Below, piece after piece: positions 17,685-26,915 of a DNA stretch of 43,940 bases. Location of the stretch: positions 1 to 43,940 of the forward strand of contig QWPN01000005.1 of assembly GCA_003671185.1 (NCBI GenBank), in the 5' to 3' direction. The position numbers were made by a program, and so were the translations under genes. Position 1 is the stretch's first letter. The number at the start of each line of letters is the position of its first letter. The notes beneath the pieces were generated by a model that searched no databases, was not told the origin of the DNA, and was given only the letters and a program-made list of their open reading frames with translations. The DNA is from Planctomycetota bacterium. GTDB taxonomy: Bacteria > Planctomycetota > Planctomycetia > Pirellulales > UBA1268.

Positions 17685-18710
17685 TCAGCGGTCTGCCGTT
17701 ACGCCCGGCCACGAACGCGTGACCGCCGTGCGCACCGCCCCACCGTCTTTCCAGGTGAACCGGGCCGCACACCCCGGCCTGCCCGCCACAGCTCGCAGGC
17801 CCGCCTCGGGCCCCAGCACGAGCGCCGCGGTGGCCAGCGCGTCGGCGGTCGTGCAGTCGGGGGCGATCACCGTCACCGCCGCCGGCCCGGGTACGGCCTG
17901 GCCCGTGCGCGGATCGATCACGTGGCCGTGCCGCTGACTGCCGATCTCGACGGCCTGGTACGCGTCGCCCGACGTGGTGATGGCGGCGTGCACGAGCATG
18001 ACGTGATCCTCGGCGCTGGTCCCCGCCGGGGCGACGGCGATGCGCCATCCAGCCGCACCCGGCGGGGCGGCCGACACGAGCACGTCCCCCGAGGCGTCGA
18101 TCAGCGCCGCGGCTATGCCCCGTCGCTCGAGCACCTCCATGGCCCGGTCCGCCGCGTAACCGGCGCCGATGCCGCCCGGATCGAGCCGCATGCCGGGCTG
18201 GATGAGCCGCACGGTGCGTCGGTCAGCATCGAGTTCGAGTGCCTGCCGGCCCACCGCATGCCGGGCCGCGGCGAGCCTGTCGGTGCCGGGGGCTACTCCC
18301 GTGCGGCGGGCCTGCCGCCACAGGCTCGTGAGCGGACCCACGGTGATGTCGAAGGCGCCGTCGGTGTCGGCCTGCAGGTCCGCGGCGCGGTGGAGCACCC
18401 GCCAGAGATCCTCGCTCACCGCCACCGCTGCGCCCATCGGCGCCTGGGCCGACAGCCGGCTCAACTCGCTGTCCGGATCGTAGTCGGAGAGTACCCTTTC
18501 CAACCGGGCCACTTCCGCAAAGCCGGCCGCAATGGCCGCGTGGCCGGCGGCCGGAGACGCCGCATGGACTGTGATCGACCAGGGCATGCCCATCAGCCGG
18601 CGCGTCACGGTGACGCGAACATCCGGGGCGGACTCCGGCCCGCCGGCGCAGCCGGCTGCAAAGGCGGCCGCGAGGACGGTGAACCGGGCGGCGCGATAGA
18701 CTTCTACCAT
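17685..18710 (-). CDS. apbE: FAD:protein FMN transferase (ApbE family), probable lipoprotein
   Basis: This 341-residue ApbE-type flavin transferase attaches FMN from FAD to Thr/Ser of target proteins outside the cytoplasm. Visible motifs are SDYDPDSELSRL, GAFDITVGPLTSLW, DPGGIGAGYAADRAMEVL (the family's GGIxKGYAxD region), ASGDVLVS, and ITTSGDAYQ with the Mg/FAD-binding S-G-D. HVIDPRTG follows. The N-terminus from ATG 18710 (MVEVYRAARFTVLAAAFAAG then Cys) reads as a lipoprotein signal. Longer in-frame starts would run into the opposite-strand gene. Its start codon shares CATG (18708-18711) with the divergent gene at 18709. No flavoprotein target such as Nqr/Rnf is present in the window. Confidence 0.92.
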   Translation of the reverse strand: MVEVYRAARFTVLAAAFAAGCAGGPESAPDVRVTVTRRLMGMPWSITVHAASPAAGHAAIAAGFAEVARLERVLSDYDPDSELSRLSAQAPMGAAVAVSEDLWRVLHRAADLQADTDGAFDITVGPLTSLWRQARRTGVAPGTDRLAAARHAVGRQALELDADRRTVRLIQPGMRLDPGGIGAGYAADRAMEVLERRGIAAALIDASGDVLVSAAPPGAAGWRIAVAPAGTSAEDHVMLVHAAITTSGDAYQAVEIGSQRHGHVIDPRTGQAVPGPAAVTVIAPDCTTADALATAALVLGPEAGLRAVAGRPGCAARFTWKDGGAVRTAVTRSWPGVTADR

Positions 18711-19200
18711 GAGCGAACCCGCTTTCCGTCCGGCCGTCGCCATCACCTTCGACTGTACGCCGCTGCGCAGCGTGCCGCGGCTCGACATCCCGCTCGACGC
18801 CTCGCCGGTGTACCGCGCGCGGCTGGAACGGATGCAGCAGGCGGTGGCCCAGCACGGGCTGCGGAACACGTATTATCTCATGAACGGCTCCTGCACGTTC
18901 TCGTTCACGAACGATCCCGCCGCGGGCTGGGTGCGGTACTCGTTCCAGGGCACGCTGATCACGGACGACGCCGATCTGCGCACGATCGGCTCGGATCTGA
19001 CCGTGGTCCTGGACAGGGAAACCTGCGACTGGCTGACGCAGCCGGCCGTGGACTGGCTGGCGAATTCCGTGCGCCGGGCCGTGGAGATCGAGTTCAACCG
19101 CTTCATCGCCGCCGGCGACCTGTCGCGGGCCCTGGAGCGGCTGGCGCGGGAACAGGCCGCCAGCGACGCGGCCGGCGGCTTCCTGGGGATGAATCTCTGA
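18709..19200 (+). CDS. Hypothetical protein, 163 residues
   Basis: I do not recognise a family with a known role. The protein is soluble-looking, with no signal peptide or membrane helix. Notable stretches are AVAITFDCTPLRSVPRLDIP near the N-terminus, NTYYLMNGSCTFSFTNDP, and an internal strand pattern VRYSFQGTLITDDADLRTIG. A mostly helical C-terminus follows (WLANSVRRAVEIEFNRFIAA). Codon use and GC-rich third positions match the neighbours, which supports a real gene. The ATG at 18709 overlaps the apbE start on the other strand, so any promoter for it must lie inside the 5' end of apbE. It is convergent with rsmG, 143 bp away. Confidence 0.75.
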   Translation: MSEPAFRPAVAITFDCTPLRSVPRLDIPLDASPVYRARLERMQQAVAQHGLRNTYYLMNGSCTFSFTNDPAAGWVRYSFQGTLITDDADLRTIGSDLTVVLDRETCDWLTQPAVDWLANSVRRAVEIEFNRFIAAGDLSRALERLAREQAASDAAGGFLGMNL

Positions 19201-19214
19201 GCCCGCCCGCAGGA

Positions 19215-19232
19215 CCGACCTGACGCGGTCGG
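19215..19232. terminator. Weak hairpin between convergent genes
   Basis: CCGACC-tgacgc-GGTCGG forms a six-base-pair stem 14 bp after the stop of the 163-residue gene. No T run follows. It could act as a bidirectional terminator for the convergent pair (the hypothetical gene and rsmG). The rest of 19201-19343 holds nothing recognisable. Confidence 0.3.
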
Positions 19233-19343
19233 CCTGGGCGACCGCAGCTGCAGGCTCGGCGCGGAACCGGTTCGCGGCCGGGGACGACGAGCGTGGCGCT
19301 GTGGCGTGCGTCCCGGCGCAGTGGTCGCGGTCGTGAACGTGGG

Positions 19344-20015
19344 TCACGGGCTCGCGCGGCGCAGAATCTCGATCAGCACGCTTTCGTTGTCGCGGCCGCG
19401 GATCGGCCAGCCGGCGACGCGGCGGATCGTCAGCTTGTGGGTCAGGCCGCGAAAGCGGGCATCATCCCGCTCCTCCTCCCACCGCGGTCCCTTGATCACG
19501 AGCATTCGGCCATAGGCGTCGGCGATCGGCTCGAACCAGCCGAGGAGCTTTCCGAGCGGGGCCACGGCGCGGACCACCAGCGTGTCGAAGCGACCGGGAC
19601 CCGCGGGCCGGCTGGCGACCAGGGCCTGCGCCGCCCCGGCATGCACCGGCACGTCGAGCCCGGACTCGCGGACGATCTCGGTGACGGCGCGGGCCTTCTT
19701 GGCGACGCTCTCGGCCAGTTCCACCCGCAGGTCGGGCCGCAGGATCGCCAGGAGCACGCCCGGCACCCCGCCGCCCGTGCCCACGTCGAGCACCCGCTCG
19801 CCGCGCGCCAGGTGCGGCGCGATCGCCGCCGCGTCGGCGACGTCCCGCGACACGAACGTCTCCACATCCGTATGCCGGGTGAGGTTGAGCCGCTCGTTCC
19901 AGGCCCACAGGCTGGCCGCATACGCGGCGAGGGCCGGGAGTGCCGTCGCCGGCACGTCCAGGCCGAGCCGGCCGCACTCCGCCGCGAGCGCCGCGTCGAG
20001 GCCCAGGTGACTCAC
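19344..20015 (-). CDS. rsmG: 16S rRNA (guanine527-N7)-methyltransferase RsmG
   Basis: This 223-residue GidB/RsmG methyltransferase makes m7G527 in 16S rRNA using S-adenosylmethionine. The SAM-binding motif is [20 protein letters not shown], followed by the acidic [17 protein letters not shown]. The N-terminal [20 protein letters not shown] matches the family's N-x-x-x-N-L-T region. The GTG at 20015 overlaps the stop of the glutamine synthetase gene (GTGA), so it is probably translated from the same transcript. The length is normal. In many bacteria rsmG sits with mnmG or parAB near the origin; here it follows glnN instead. Confidence 0.95.
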   Translation of the reverse strand: MSHLGLDAALAAECGRLGLDVPATALPALAAYAASLWAWNERLNLTRHTDVETFVSRDVADAAAIAPHLARGERVLDVGTGGGVPGVLLAILRPDLRVELAESVAKKARAVTEIVRESGLDVPVHAGAAQALVASRPAGPGRFDTLVVRAVAPLGKLLGWFEPIADAYGRMLVIKGPRWEEERDDARFRGLTHKLTIRRVAGWPIRGRDNESVLIEILRRASP

Positions 20016-22186
20016 TTGATGAACAACATCTCGCGGTACGTCGGCAGCGGCCAGGTGTCGTCGGGCAGCACGGTCTCGATCTGGTCGGCCGTCTCGCGCA
20101 GGGCCACCATCGCGGGGATCACGTCGTCGTGGAAGTGCTTGACCTCCGACCGCAGGTCGCCGCCGCCGTGGTGGCCGAGGTGCTTCTCCAGGGCCTCGAT
20201 CCTGCTCTCGAACTCGCCCACCAGCTTCGTCAGCTTCTCGAGGGTGCCCATGTGAACGGACTGCCCCAGGCTCTTGAGCTTGGTAGCCGTGTCGACGAGC
20301 TCACCCTGGTAGCGATAGCCGGCCGGCAGAATCATCGTCTTGGCGATCTGCAGGGCCGAGTTGGCCTCGGTGTTGATGTCCTTGCAGTAACGCTCCATGT
20401 AGATGTCGTAGCGGCTCTCCATCTCCCGCTTGGAGAGCACGCCGTACTTCTCGAAGAGGGCGATGTTCTTCGGGGCCACGAGCACGTCGAGCGCCTCGGG
20501 CGTGGCCTTGAGGTTCGGCAGGCCGCGCTTCTTCGCCTCCTCGTGCCACTCCTGCGAGTAGCCGTTGCCGTTGAAGATCACCGCCTTGTGCTCCGACACG
20601 ATCTTCTGCAGCAGTTTCTCCACCGTCGTGGCGAGCTTGGACGAGTCGCCGCCGATGGCCTTCTCCAGTTCGGTGGCGATGTAGTCGAGGCTCTCGGCCA
20701 TGATCGTATTCAGGGCCACGAGCGGCCCGGCGATCGACTGGCTCGAGCCCACCGCACGGAACTCGAACTTGTTGCCCGTGAAGGCGAAGGGGCTGGTGCG
20801 GTTGCGGTCGCCGGCGTGCTTGGGGAGCGTGGGCAGCGTATCCACGCCCACGGTCAGCGTGCCGGTCGACTTGGAGCTCGTGGCCTTGCCCTTTTCGATC
20901 TGCTCGAACACGTCGGCCAACTGGTCGCCGAGGAAGATCGAGATGATCGCCGGCGGCGCCTCGTTGGCGCCCAGGCGATGATCGTTGCCGCTGGCGGCGA
21001 CGACGGCCCGCAGCAGGTCGGAGTGCAGGTGGACCGCCCTGATCACGGCGGCGCAGAACACCAGGAACTGCATGTTGGCGTGCGGCGTCTCGCCCGGCTC
21101 GAGCAGGTTGCCCAGTTTGCAGCCCAGCGACCAGTTGACGTGCTTGCCCGAGCCGTTGATGCCCGCGAAGGGCTTCTCGTGGAGCAGGCAGGCCATGCCG
21201 TACTTCTGGGCCACGCGGGTCAGCGTCTGCATGATCGTCTGCTGGTGATCCGTGGCGATGTTGGCGTTCTCGTAGATCGGGGCGATCTCGTACTGGCTGG
21301 GGGCCACCTCGTTGTGCCGGGTCTTGACCGGCACGCCCAGCTTGAAGAGTTCCCGTTCGCCCTCCAGCATGCAGGCCAGCACCCGCTCGGGAATGGCCCC
21401 GAAGTACTGGTCCTCGAACTCCTGTCCCTTGGGCGGCTTGGCCCCGAACAGCGTCCGGCCGGTCATCAGCAGGTCGGGCCGCGAGAAGTAGAAGTTGCGG
21501 TCGATGAGAAAGTATTCCTGCTCCGGACCGGCCGAGGCGCTGACCTGGCCCACGTCCTTGTGGCCGAACAGCGCCAGCACGCGGCGGGCGTGCTTGTCGA
21601 CCGCCTGCATCGACCGCAGCAGCGGCGTCTTCTTGTCGAGCGCCTCTCCTGTCCAGGAGCAGAACGCCGTGGGGATGCAGAGCGTGGTGCCGTTGGGGTT
21701 GTCGAGGATGTAGGCGGGGCTCGTCGGATCCCAGGCGGTGTAGCCACGGGCCTCGAACGTGGCCCGCAGGCCGCCCGACGGGAAGCTGGACGCGTCGGGT
21801 TCGCCCTGGATCAACTCCTTGCCGGAGAACTCGGCGACGGCGTCTCCATCACCCGTGGGCGAGAGGAAACTGTCGTGTTTCTCGGCGGTGATCCCGGTGA
21901 GTGGGTAAAAGACGTGGGCGTAGTGCGTGGCCCCCTTCTCGATGGCCCAATCCTTCATGGCCAGCGCCACCGCGTCGGCGATGTTCGGGTCGAGCGGCTT
22001 GCCCTGCTTGATCGTGGCCTGCAGCGCCTTGTAGACGCTCTTCGGCAGGCGGTCCTTCATGACCGCGTCACTGAACACGTTGGAGCCGAAGATCTCGCTG
22101 GTGGGCGTCTCGCGGAAGTTCCACGCCTGACCGTTCGACTTGTAGTTGTTGATGGCGGCGATGGCGCTGGAGCGGGCGGTGGTCAT
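20012..22186 (-). CDS. glnN: Glutamine synthetase type III
   Basis: This 724-residue GSIII forms glutamine from glutamate, ammonia and ATP in the cytoplasm. The length and the order of motifs separate it from the roughly 470-residue GSI: the type-specific N-terminus ([19 protein letters not shown]), the ATP/glutamate-site segments [15 protein letters not shown] and [15 protein letters not shown] (about residues 340-355), and a C-terminal helical region. ATG 22186 is preceded by AAGGA seven bases upstream, which decides the start over a longer in-frame extension. A candidate promoter lies at 22354-22382. The stop overlaps the start of rsmG. No PII or amt gene is next to it. Confidence 0.96.
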   Translation of the reverse strand: MTTARSSAIAAINNYKSNGQAWNFRETPTSEIFGSNVFSDAVMKDRLPKSVYKALQATIKQGKPLDPNIADAVALAMKDWAIEKGATHYAHVFYPLTGITAEKHDSFLSPTGDGDAVAEFSGKELIQGEPDASSFPSGGLRATFEARGYTAWDPTSPAYILDNPNGTTLCIPTAFCSWTGEALDKKTPLLRSMQAVDKHARRVLALFGHKDVGQVSASAGPEQEYFLIDRNFYFSRPDLLMTGRTLFGAKPPKGQEFEDQYFGAIPERVLACMLEGERELFKLGVPVKTRHNEVAPSQYEIAPIYENANIATDHQQTIMQTLTRVAQKYGMACLLHEKPFAGINGSGKHVNWSLGCKLGNLLEPGETPHANMQFLVFCAAVIRAVHLHSDLLRAVVAASGNDHRLGANEAPPAIISIFLGDQLADVFEQIEKGKATSSKSTGTLTVGVDTLPTLPKHAGDRNRTSPFAFTGNKFEFRAVGSSQSIAGPLVALNTIMAESLDYIATELEKAIGGDSSKLATTVEKLLQKIVSEHKAVIFNGNGYSQEWHEEAKKRGLPNLKATPEALDVLVAPKNIALFEKYGVLSKREMESRYDIYMERYCKDINTEANSALQIAKTMILPAGYRYQGELVDTATKLKSLGQSVHMGTLEKLTKLVGEFESRIEALEKHLGHHGGGDLRSEVKHFHDDVIPAMVALRETADQIETVLPDDTWPLPTYREMLFIK

Positions 22187-22353
22187 GACGAGATCCTTCT
22201 TGCTTCTGGGGTGAAGACGACGGGCTGGACAACACTGGCGTCCGGGCGCGAAGACACGCACACTGTGCGGAGAAACCGCACCGCGTCCGTGTCGGATCGC
22301 GGTTCCCTCGCAGCCAGAAGAAGAATTCAGCGGGGGATCGGATCGACCGGGTC

Positions 22354-22382
22354 AGACTAGCGGTGGCCCGAGCCGAGTTCAA
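22354..22382 (-). promoter_or_regulatory. Candidate sigma-70-type promoter for glnN
   Basis: Read on the minus strand, TTGAAC (22382-22377) is separated by 17 bases from TAGTCT (22359-22354). The -35 box matches four of six consensus positions and the -10 box matches T, A and the final T. Use of this site would give a leader of about 160 bases before ATG 22186. No separate regulator site or riboswitch was recognised in 22187-22411. Confidence 0.35.
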
Positions 22383-22411
22383 GTAGACCACGGCGACCCG
22401 CGGGGGGCCAT

Positions 22412-24058
22412 TCAGCGGGCTGCGGCGCTGTGGCCGGCGGGCCGGGCCGCGGGCCGCGGTGTCGTCCGCCGCGCTGCGTCGACGGCGGCCGCGAGCGTTA
22501 CGTCGTTGTCCGGTTCGGCCGCCACGCGCTCGCCATCCACCGGCCGGGCCGTCACGTGCACGGCCACGTCCGGATCCACGCCCACACCGCTGTAGGCAAG
22601 GCCCTTGGGCGAGAAGAACTTGGCCGTGGTGAGCCGCATGCCCACGCCCGCCGCGTCCAGGGGGAAGATGCCCTGAATCGACCCCTTGCCGTAGCTGCGT
22701 GCGCCCACGATCGTGCCGCGGCCGTGGTCGCGGATGGCCCCCGCGAAGATCTCACTCGAGCTGGCCGAGTCGCCGTCGATCATCAGCACGAGCGGCATGC
22801 GCCAGGTGCCGGGACGGCCCGCCGAGTAGTTGAAGTCCTCGTCGGGGCTGCGGCCCCGGGTGGCCACCACGAGGCCACGCTCCAGGAACAGGTCGGCCAC
22901 GTCCACCGCCGCGGAGAGCAGTCCACCGGGATTACCCCGCAGGTCGATGACCAGCGACCGCATGCCGGCCGCGTCGAGCCGGCGCAGCGTGGCCTCCAGA
23001 TCGGCGGCCGTCGTCTTTTGGAAGCTCGTCAACTTGAGCGCGGCCACGCCCGCCGCCCGGTCGACGATCCGGGCCTGCTCCACGCTGGGCACCTCCACGT
23101 GTTCGCGCCGCACGGTCACCGCCCGCGCCGGCGCCGGATGCCGCAGGATGGCCAGCGTGACGAGCGAACCCTCGGGACCCTGCAGCAGGTGGGCCGCCTC
23201 GTCGACGGTCATGCCCCCCAGCGACCGGCTGCCCACACCCACGAGGTGGTCGCCGGCACGGATGCCCGATCGCTCCGCCGGACTGCCGGGGATGACGTGC
23301 ACGACGAGCAGGCCATCGGCCGCGCTTTTCAGCTCCACGCCCAGGCCCACGAAGTTGCCCTCGATCTGTGCGTAGAGGTCGTCGAGCTGCCCGTTGGTGA
23401 GGAAGGTCGAGTACTCGTCGAGGCCGCCCACCGCCGCCGCCGACATCTCCATCAGGGACACGGCTGGCGGGATGCCCAGGATCGAGTGGGCCGCCCGGGC
23501 GATCCATATCCCGGTCATCTCGGCGTCGTGCTGCGTGGCCACCGGCCGCGAGGCCACGATCCGCTCCACCTGCTCGCGATACACCGCGCGGCGGTCGGGT
23601 GTGGCCTGCGTGGCGTGAAGCGCGGCGAACGTGGGCTCCTCGAGGGCCACGTCGACGGCCAGACGGCCTCGATTCGCGAGTCGGGCGTAATCGGGATTCT
23701 CGACGTGGTGGGAGCCGATGCGGGCCAGCACCTCGGCGTAGACGCGGCGCGCGGTGGCTTCATCGAGCTGACCGAGCTGCCGGCGGAAAGACGGTTCGGC
23801 GTGCCGCCTCGCGATGTCACAGTGCAACTTGGCCAGGTCGTACTGGCGGGCCAGCGTCGGGGCCAGCGTGCCCTTGCGGGCGGCCGTCTCGCAGATGCTG
23901 ACGACGTCGGCCCAGCGGCCCTGGTGAGCCAGCGCCGTGGTGCGGGATGCCAGGTCGTCGTGCGTGGCGGCCGGCGGGGCATCCGTGGGCAGTTGCGGCG
24001 GCTCGACCGCGCGGGCGGCCCCCAGCAGCAGAAGGAACGCCGCCGTGGTGCGAAACAT
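22412..24058 (-). CDS. S41 family (C-terminal processing) peptidase with PDZ domain
   Basis: This 548-residue exported protease starts at ATG 24058. A short signal (FRTTAAFLLLLGAARA) follows; an in-frame TTG at 24148 would bury it. After a helical N-terminal region, a PDZ domain begins at FVGLGVELKSAADGLLVVHV and includes SPAERSGIRAGDHLVGV. The S41 core follows with LRGNPGGLLSAAVDVADLFL, the serine nucleophile region DGDSASSSEIFAGAIRDHGR and the catalytic Lys in GARSYGKGSIQ. The family cleaves protein C-termini in the periplasm, as Prc/CtpA do. The gene ends 225 bp upstream of glnN and is divergent from the sigma-factor gene. Its substrate is unknown. Confidence 0.94.
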   Translation of the reverse strand: MFRTTAAFLLLLGAARAVEPPQLPTDAPPAATHDDLASRTTALAHQGRWADVVSICETAARKGTLAPTLARQYDLAKLHCDIARRHAEPSFRRQLGQLDEATARRVYAEVLARIGSHHVENPDYARLANRGRLAVDVALEEPTFAALHATQATPDRRAVYREQVERIVASRPVATQHDAEMTGIWIARAAHSILGIPPAVSLMEMSAAAVGGLDEYSTFLTNGQLDDLYAQIEGNFVGLGVELKSAADGLLVVHVIPGSPAERSGIRAGDHLVGVGSRSLGGMTVDEAAHLLQGPEGSLVTLAILRHPAPARAVTVRREHVEVPSVEQARIVDRAAGVAALKLTSFQKTTAADLEATLRRLDAAGMRSLVIDLRGNPGGLLSAAVDVADLFLERGLVVATRGRSPDEDFNYSAGRPGTWRMPLVLMIDGDSASSSEIFAGAIRDHGRGTIVGARSYGKGSIQGIFPLDAAGVGMRLTTAKFFSPKGLAYSGVGVDPDVAVHVTARPVDGERVAAEPDNDVTLAAAVDAARRTTPRPAARPAGHSAAAR

Positions 24059-24227
24059 GGCCGCGAGCCGGCCAGGCCACGACGTCGGAAGGCAGACGCC
24101 TGTCACGAGGGCAATCCGTTTGCGGGAGGCCGCGCAAGGGGGCGGCAACCAGCGGTCGCTCCGTTGACCGCCGGCGATTATGGATCACGTTCCGGCGCCG
24201 GGCAAAAATGCCGACGCGGAAAAATGT

Positions 24228-24254
24228 GCCGGCCCTGCGGGCCGCCGGGCCGGC
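24228..24254 (-). other. Strong hairpin with T run facing left in the divergent intergenic region
   Basis: GCCGGCCC (24228-24235) and GGGCCGGC (24247-24254) form an eight-base-pair stem with an 11-base loop. Read leftwards, the stem is followed by ACATTTTTCC and, a little further, another five-T run. That is the layout of an intrinsic terminator for minus-strand transcription, yet the only minus-strand gene here (the S41 peptidase) starts further on at 24058. It could be a leader attenuator, a terminator against antisense transcription from the sigma gene, or chance. The remaining 293 bp between the two genes show no clear promoter boxes. Confidence 0.4.
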
Positions 24255-24351
24255 CGGCGCCCGCGGCATGACGGGCGCAACCGGCAGCGCCCCGGGCAGG
24301 ACGACACATTGGTAGGATCAGGGTCGGCCCTGCATCCCCGGCACGACCCCC

Positions 24352-25047
24352 ATGACCAGCACGCCCGGATTCCCCGGTGCTCCCTCGGCTGCCGATTCCG
24401 GCGCGGCCCAGCCCACGGTCGAGTTGCTCGACCGGGTGCGCGGCGGGGACGCAGACGCGGTCAATCGGCTCCTGGAACGGCACCGCGGGGCGCTGCGGCG
24501 GATGATCGACCAACGCATGGACCGCGTCATCGAGCGTCGCGTGGATGCCAGCGACATCGTGCAGGACGTCCTGCTCGAGGCCAACCGCCGGCTGGGCGAC
24601 TACCTGGCCAACCCCACGATGCCGTTCCGGCTCTGGCTGCGGCACATGGCCCGCGACCGGCTCATCGACGCCCACCGCCGGCACCGCGTCGCCGCCAGCC
24701 GCAGCCTCGATCGCGAGGTGCCGCTGGTCGCCGGCGACGGAGAGCGGTCCGGAGCCGACGTGATCGGCCAGGTGGCCGACCGCGAACTCACGCCCGCCGC
24801 CGCCGCCACGTGGCACGAACTGGAGCGGCGTTTCGCGGCCGCGGTGGAACTGCTCGACGATGCCGATCGGCAGATCGTGCTCCTGCGGCACTTCGAGCAC
24901 CTTTCCACCGCCGAGGCGGCCGAGGTGCTCGGCCTCACGAAACCGGCCGTCGGCATGCGCTACCTGCGGGCGATGCGCCGGTTGCGCACCCTGCTCGACG
25001 GCGGGACGGGTGCCGATCCACGGTCCGCGTTGCCGGCCGGCGGCTGA
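24352..25047 (+). CDS. ECF-like RNA polymerase sigma factor
   Basis: The protein has 231 residues. The region-2 core is visible at about residues 25-110 (DASDIVQDVLLEANRRLGDY, then FRLWLRHMARDRLIDAHRRH). Region 4 follows at about 160-215 (LLDDADRQIVLLRHFEHLST, then AAEVLGLTKPAVGMRYLRAM). There is no region 1 or 3, as in the ECF group. The order of an ECF-type sigma gene followed by a membrane Ser/Thr kinase is characteristic of planctomycetes, where the kinase often replaces an anti-sigma factor. The kinase starts 93 bp downstream. An intergenic hairpin lies upstream at 24228-24254. Its target genes cannot be read from the sequence. Confidence 0.92.
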   Translation: MTSTPGFPGAPSAADSGAAQPTVELLDRVRGGDADAVNRLLERHRGALRRMIDQRMDRVIERRVDASDIVQDVLLEANRRLGDYLANPTMPFRLWLRHMARDRLIDAHRRHRVAASRSLDREVPLVAGDGERSGADVIGQVADRELTPAAAATWHELERRFAAAVELLDDADRQIVLLRHFEHLSTAEAAEVLGLTKPAVGMRYLRAMRRLRTLLDGGTGADPRSALPAGG

Positions 25048-25140
25048 CGTGCCGCGGCCGGCCCGACTCCCCGCCGGCGACGCCTGCCTATCATGTGGAA
25101 GGTGGAATGACGCGGTGTTGCCCCGGGGACAGGTCTTCGC

Positions 25141-26859
25141 ATGACGCCGTCGACGCAGGACCGGGTGCGGGCCGTCGAGGAACCGCTGCCGCCGGACCAA
25201 GAGGAGCTGCTGGCCGATCTTGTCGGGGCCCTCTCCGAACAGCGTGGCTCGGCGGCGACGCAGCTCCTGGACACGATGGCTTCGGCCCACCCCGCGCTGG
25301 CCGGCCAGTTGCGTGAGCTGTTCGCAGCCATGTCGGTGGCCGATGCGGTGGCCGACGAATCGACGATCCTCGAGCGGCGCAGCGCCACGCCGTGGCCGCC
25401 GCCGTCTCGGCCGCGGCACGATGGCTTCCTGCCCGGCGGTGCGTCGTTGCCGGCCGCATTCGGGGACTACGAACTGCTCGAGGAGATCGGCCGCGGCGGC
25501 ATGGGGGTCGTGTACCGGGCCCGGCAGCAGAGCCTCGATCGCGTCGTGGCCGTGAAGATGCTCCTGCGCCGCGACCTGGCCAGCCAGGCGGACCTGGCCC
25601 GGTTTCGCAGCGAGGCGGAGGCTGCGGCACGCCTCGACCACCCGGGCATCGTCTCGATCTTCGAGGTCGGTGAATACGACGGACATCCCTTCTACAGCAT
25701 GCAATTCGTGGAGGGGACGACGCTGGCGCGCAAACTCGCCGCCGGCCCGCTGCCGCCGCGCGAAGCGGCGGCACTGCTGGCCAGCGTGGCCGAGGCTGTG
25801 CACGTGGCCCACGCCCGCGGGGTGCTGCACCGCGACCTGAAGCCGTCGAACATCCTCATCGATGCCAGCGGCACGCCGCACGTCACGGACTTCGGCCTCG
25901 CCAAACGACTGGAGGGGGACGAATCGGTGACGCACACCGGCGCCATCCTGGGCACCCCCTGCTACATGTCGCCGGAGCAGGCCGCCGGAAGCCGCGGTGA
26001 CGTGGGGGCCGCGAGCGACGTGTGGAGCCTGGGTGCGATCCTCTACCAGGTGCTCACCGGCCGCCCGCCCTTCCAGGCGTCGAATCCCATGGACACGCTG
26101 CTCGCGGTGCTGGAGACCGATCCGCCGGTGCCGCGGTCGATCACGCCGCAGGTGGACCGTGACTTGGAGATGATCGCGCTCAAGGCCCTGCAGAAACCAC
26201 AGGATCTCCGCTACGCCACGGCCGCCGAACTGGCTGCGGACATGCGTTCCTACCTGGCGGGCGAGCCAGTGGCTGCCCGACGCGGCGGTTTTGCCGACGT
26301 GGTGTCGCGGATCTTCCGTGAGACGCACCACGCCGTCGTGCTGGAGAACTGGGGCCTGCTCTGGATGTGGCACTCGGTGGTGATCCTCGGGTTGTGCGTG
26401 ACCACCGACGTGCTGGCCTGGCAGGGCGTGGCCAGCCGCTGGCCCTACGTCGTGCTCTGGGGCGGCGGCCTGGCGCTGTGGGCGCCGATCTTCTGGGCAC
26501 TGCGGCACCGCACGGGGCCGGTCACGGCCGTGGAGCGGCAGATCGCCCACGTCTGGGGAGGCAGCGTGATCGCCAGCGTGCTGCTGTTCTGGGTCGAGGC
26601 GTTGCTCCACGACGACGGCGGAGAGCTCAAGGTGCTTACGCTATCGCCGGTGCTGGCGCTGCTGGCCGGCCTGGTGTTCTTCGCCAAGGCGGGCATCCTC
26701 TCCGGCGTGTTCTACGTGCAGGCCGCCGTGCTCTTCGCCACGGCGCTGGTGATGTGCCTGGTGCCTGATTACCAGCACGTGATCTTTGGCCTGGTGAGCG
26801 CCGCATGCTTCTTCGTGCCTGGCCTCAAGTATTTCCGCCAGCGGGGCCGCGCGACGTGA
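25141..26859 (+). CDS. Membrane Ser/Thr protein kinase with polytopic C-terminus
   Basis: This 572-residue Hanks-type kinase starts with an approximately 108-residue helical region without known motifs. The kinase domain runs from about 110 to 375 with every key residue present: glycine loop GRGGMGVV (117-124), Lys139 in [12 protein letters not shown] (230-237), DFG (250-252) and MSPEQA in the activation segment. No extracellular sensor such as PASTA or WD repeats follows. Instead the C-terminal 180 residues contain about six hydrophobic helices (for example [14 protein letters not shown] and [16 protein letters not shown]). The preceding gene is an ECF-type sigma factor, a likely functional partner. 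The propeller gene follows after 56 bp. Confidence 0.94.
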   Translation: MTPSTQDRVRAVEEPLPPDQEELLADLVGALSEQRGSAATQLLDTMASAHPALAGQLRELFAAMSVADAVADESTILERRSATPWPPPSRPRHDGFLPGGASLPAAFGDYELLEEIGRGGMGVVYRARQQSLDRVVAVKMLLRRDLASQADLARFRSEAEAAARLDHPGIVSIFEVGEYDGHPFYSMQFVEGTTLARKLAAGPLPPREAAALLASVAEAVHVAHARGVLHRDLKPSNILIDASGTPHVTDFGLAKRLEGDESVTHTGAILGTPCYMSPEQAAGSRGDVGAASDVWSLGAILYQVLTGRPPFQASNPMDTLLAVLETDPPVPRSITPQVDRDLEMIALKALQKPQDLRYATAAELAADMRSYLAGEPVAARRGGFADVVSRIFRETHHAVVLENWGLLWMWHSVVILGLCVTTDVLAWQGVASRWPYVVLWGGGLALWAPIFWALRHRTGPVTAVERQIAHVWGGSVIASVLLFWVEALLHDDGGELKVLTLSPVLALLAGLVFFAKAGILSGVFYVQAAVLFATALVMCLVPDYQHVIFGLVSAACFFVPGLKYFRQRGRAT

Positions 26860-26915
26860 CGTGCTGTCAGGGCCGACTCCGGGGCGACGGACGCGGCCGC
26901 GCTGGGCCGGTGGCG

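Noticed and set aside
19940-22360. An 806-codon plus-strand open frame opposite glnN.
   Set aside because: It shadows the strongly conserved glutamine synthetase, and its translation has low-complexity Arg/Val/His composition.
24178-26610. An 810-codon minus-strand frame opposite the sigma factor and kinase.
   Set aside because: Both plus-strand genes have complete catalytic or functional motifs; the antisense frame has none.
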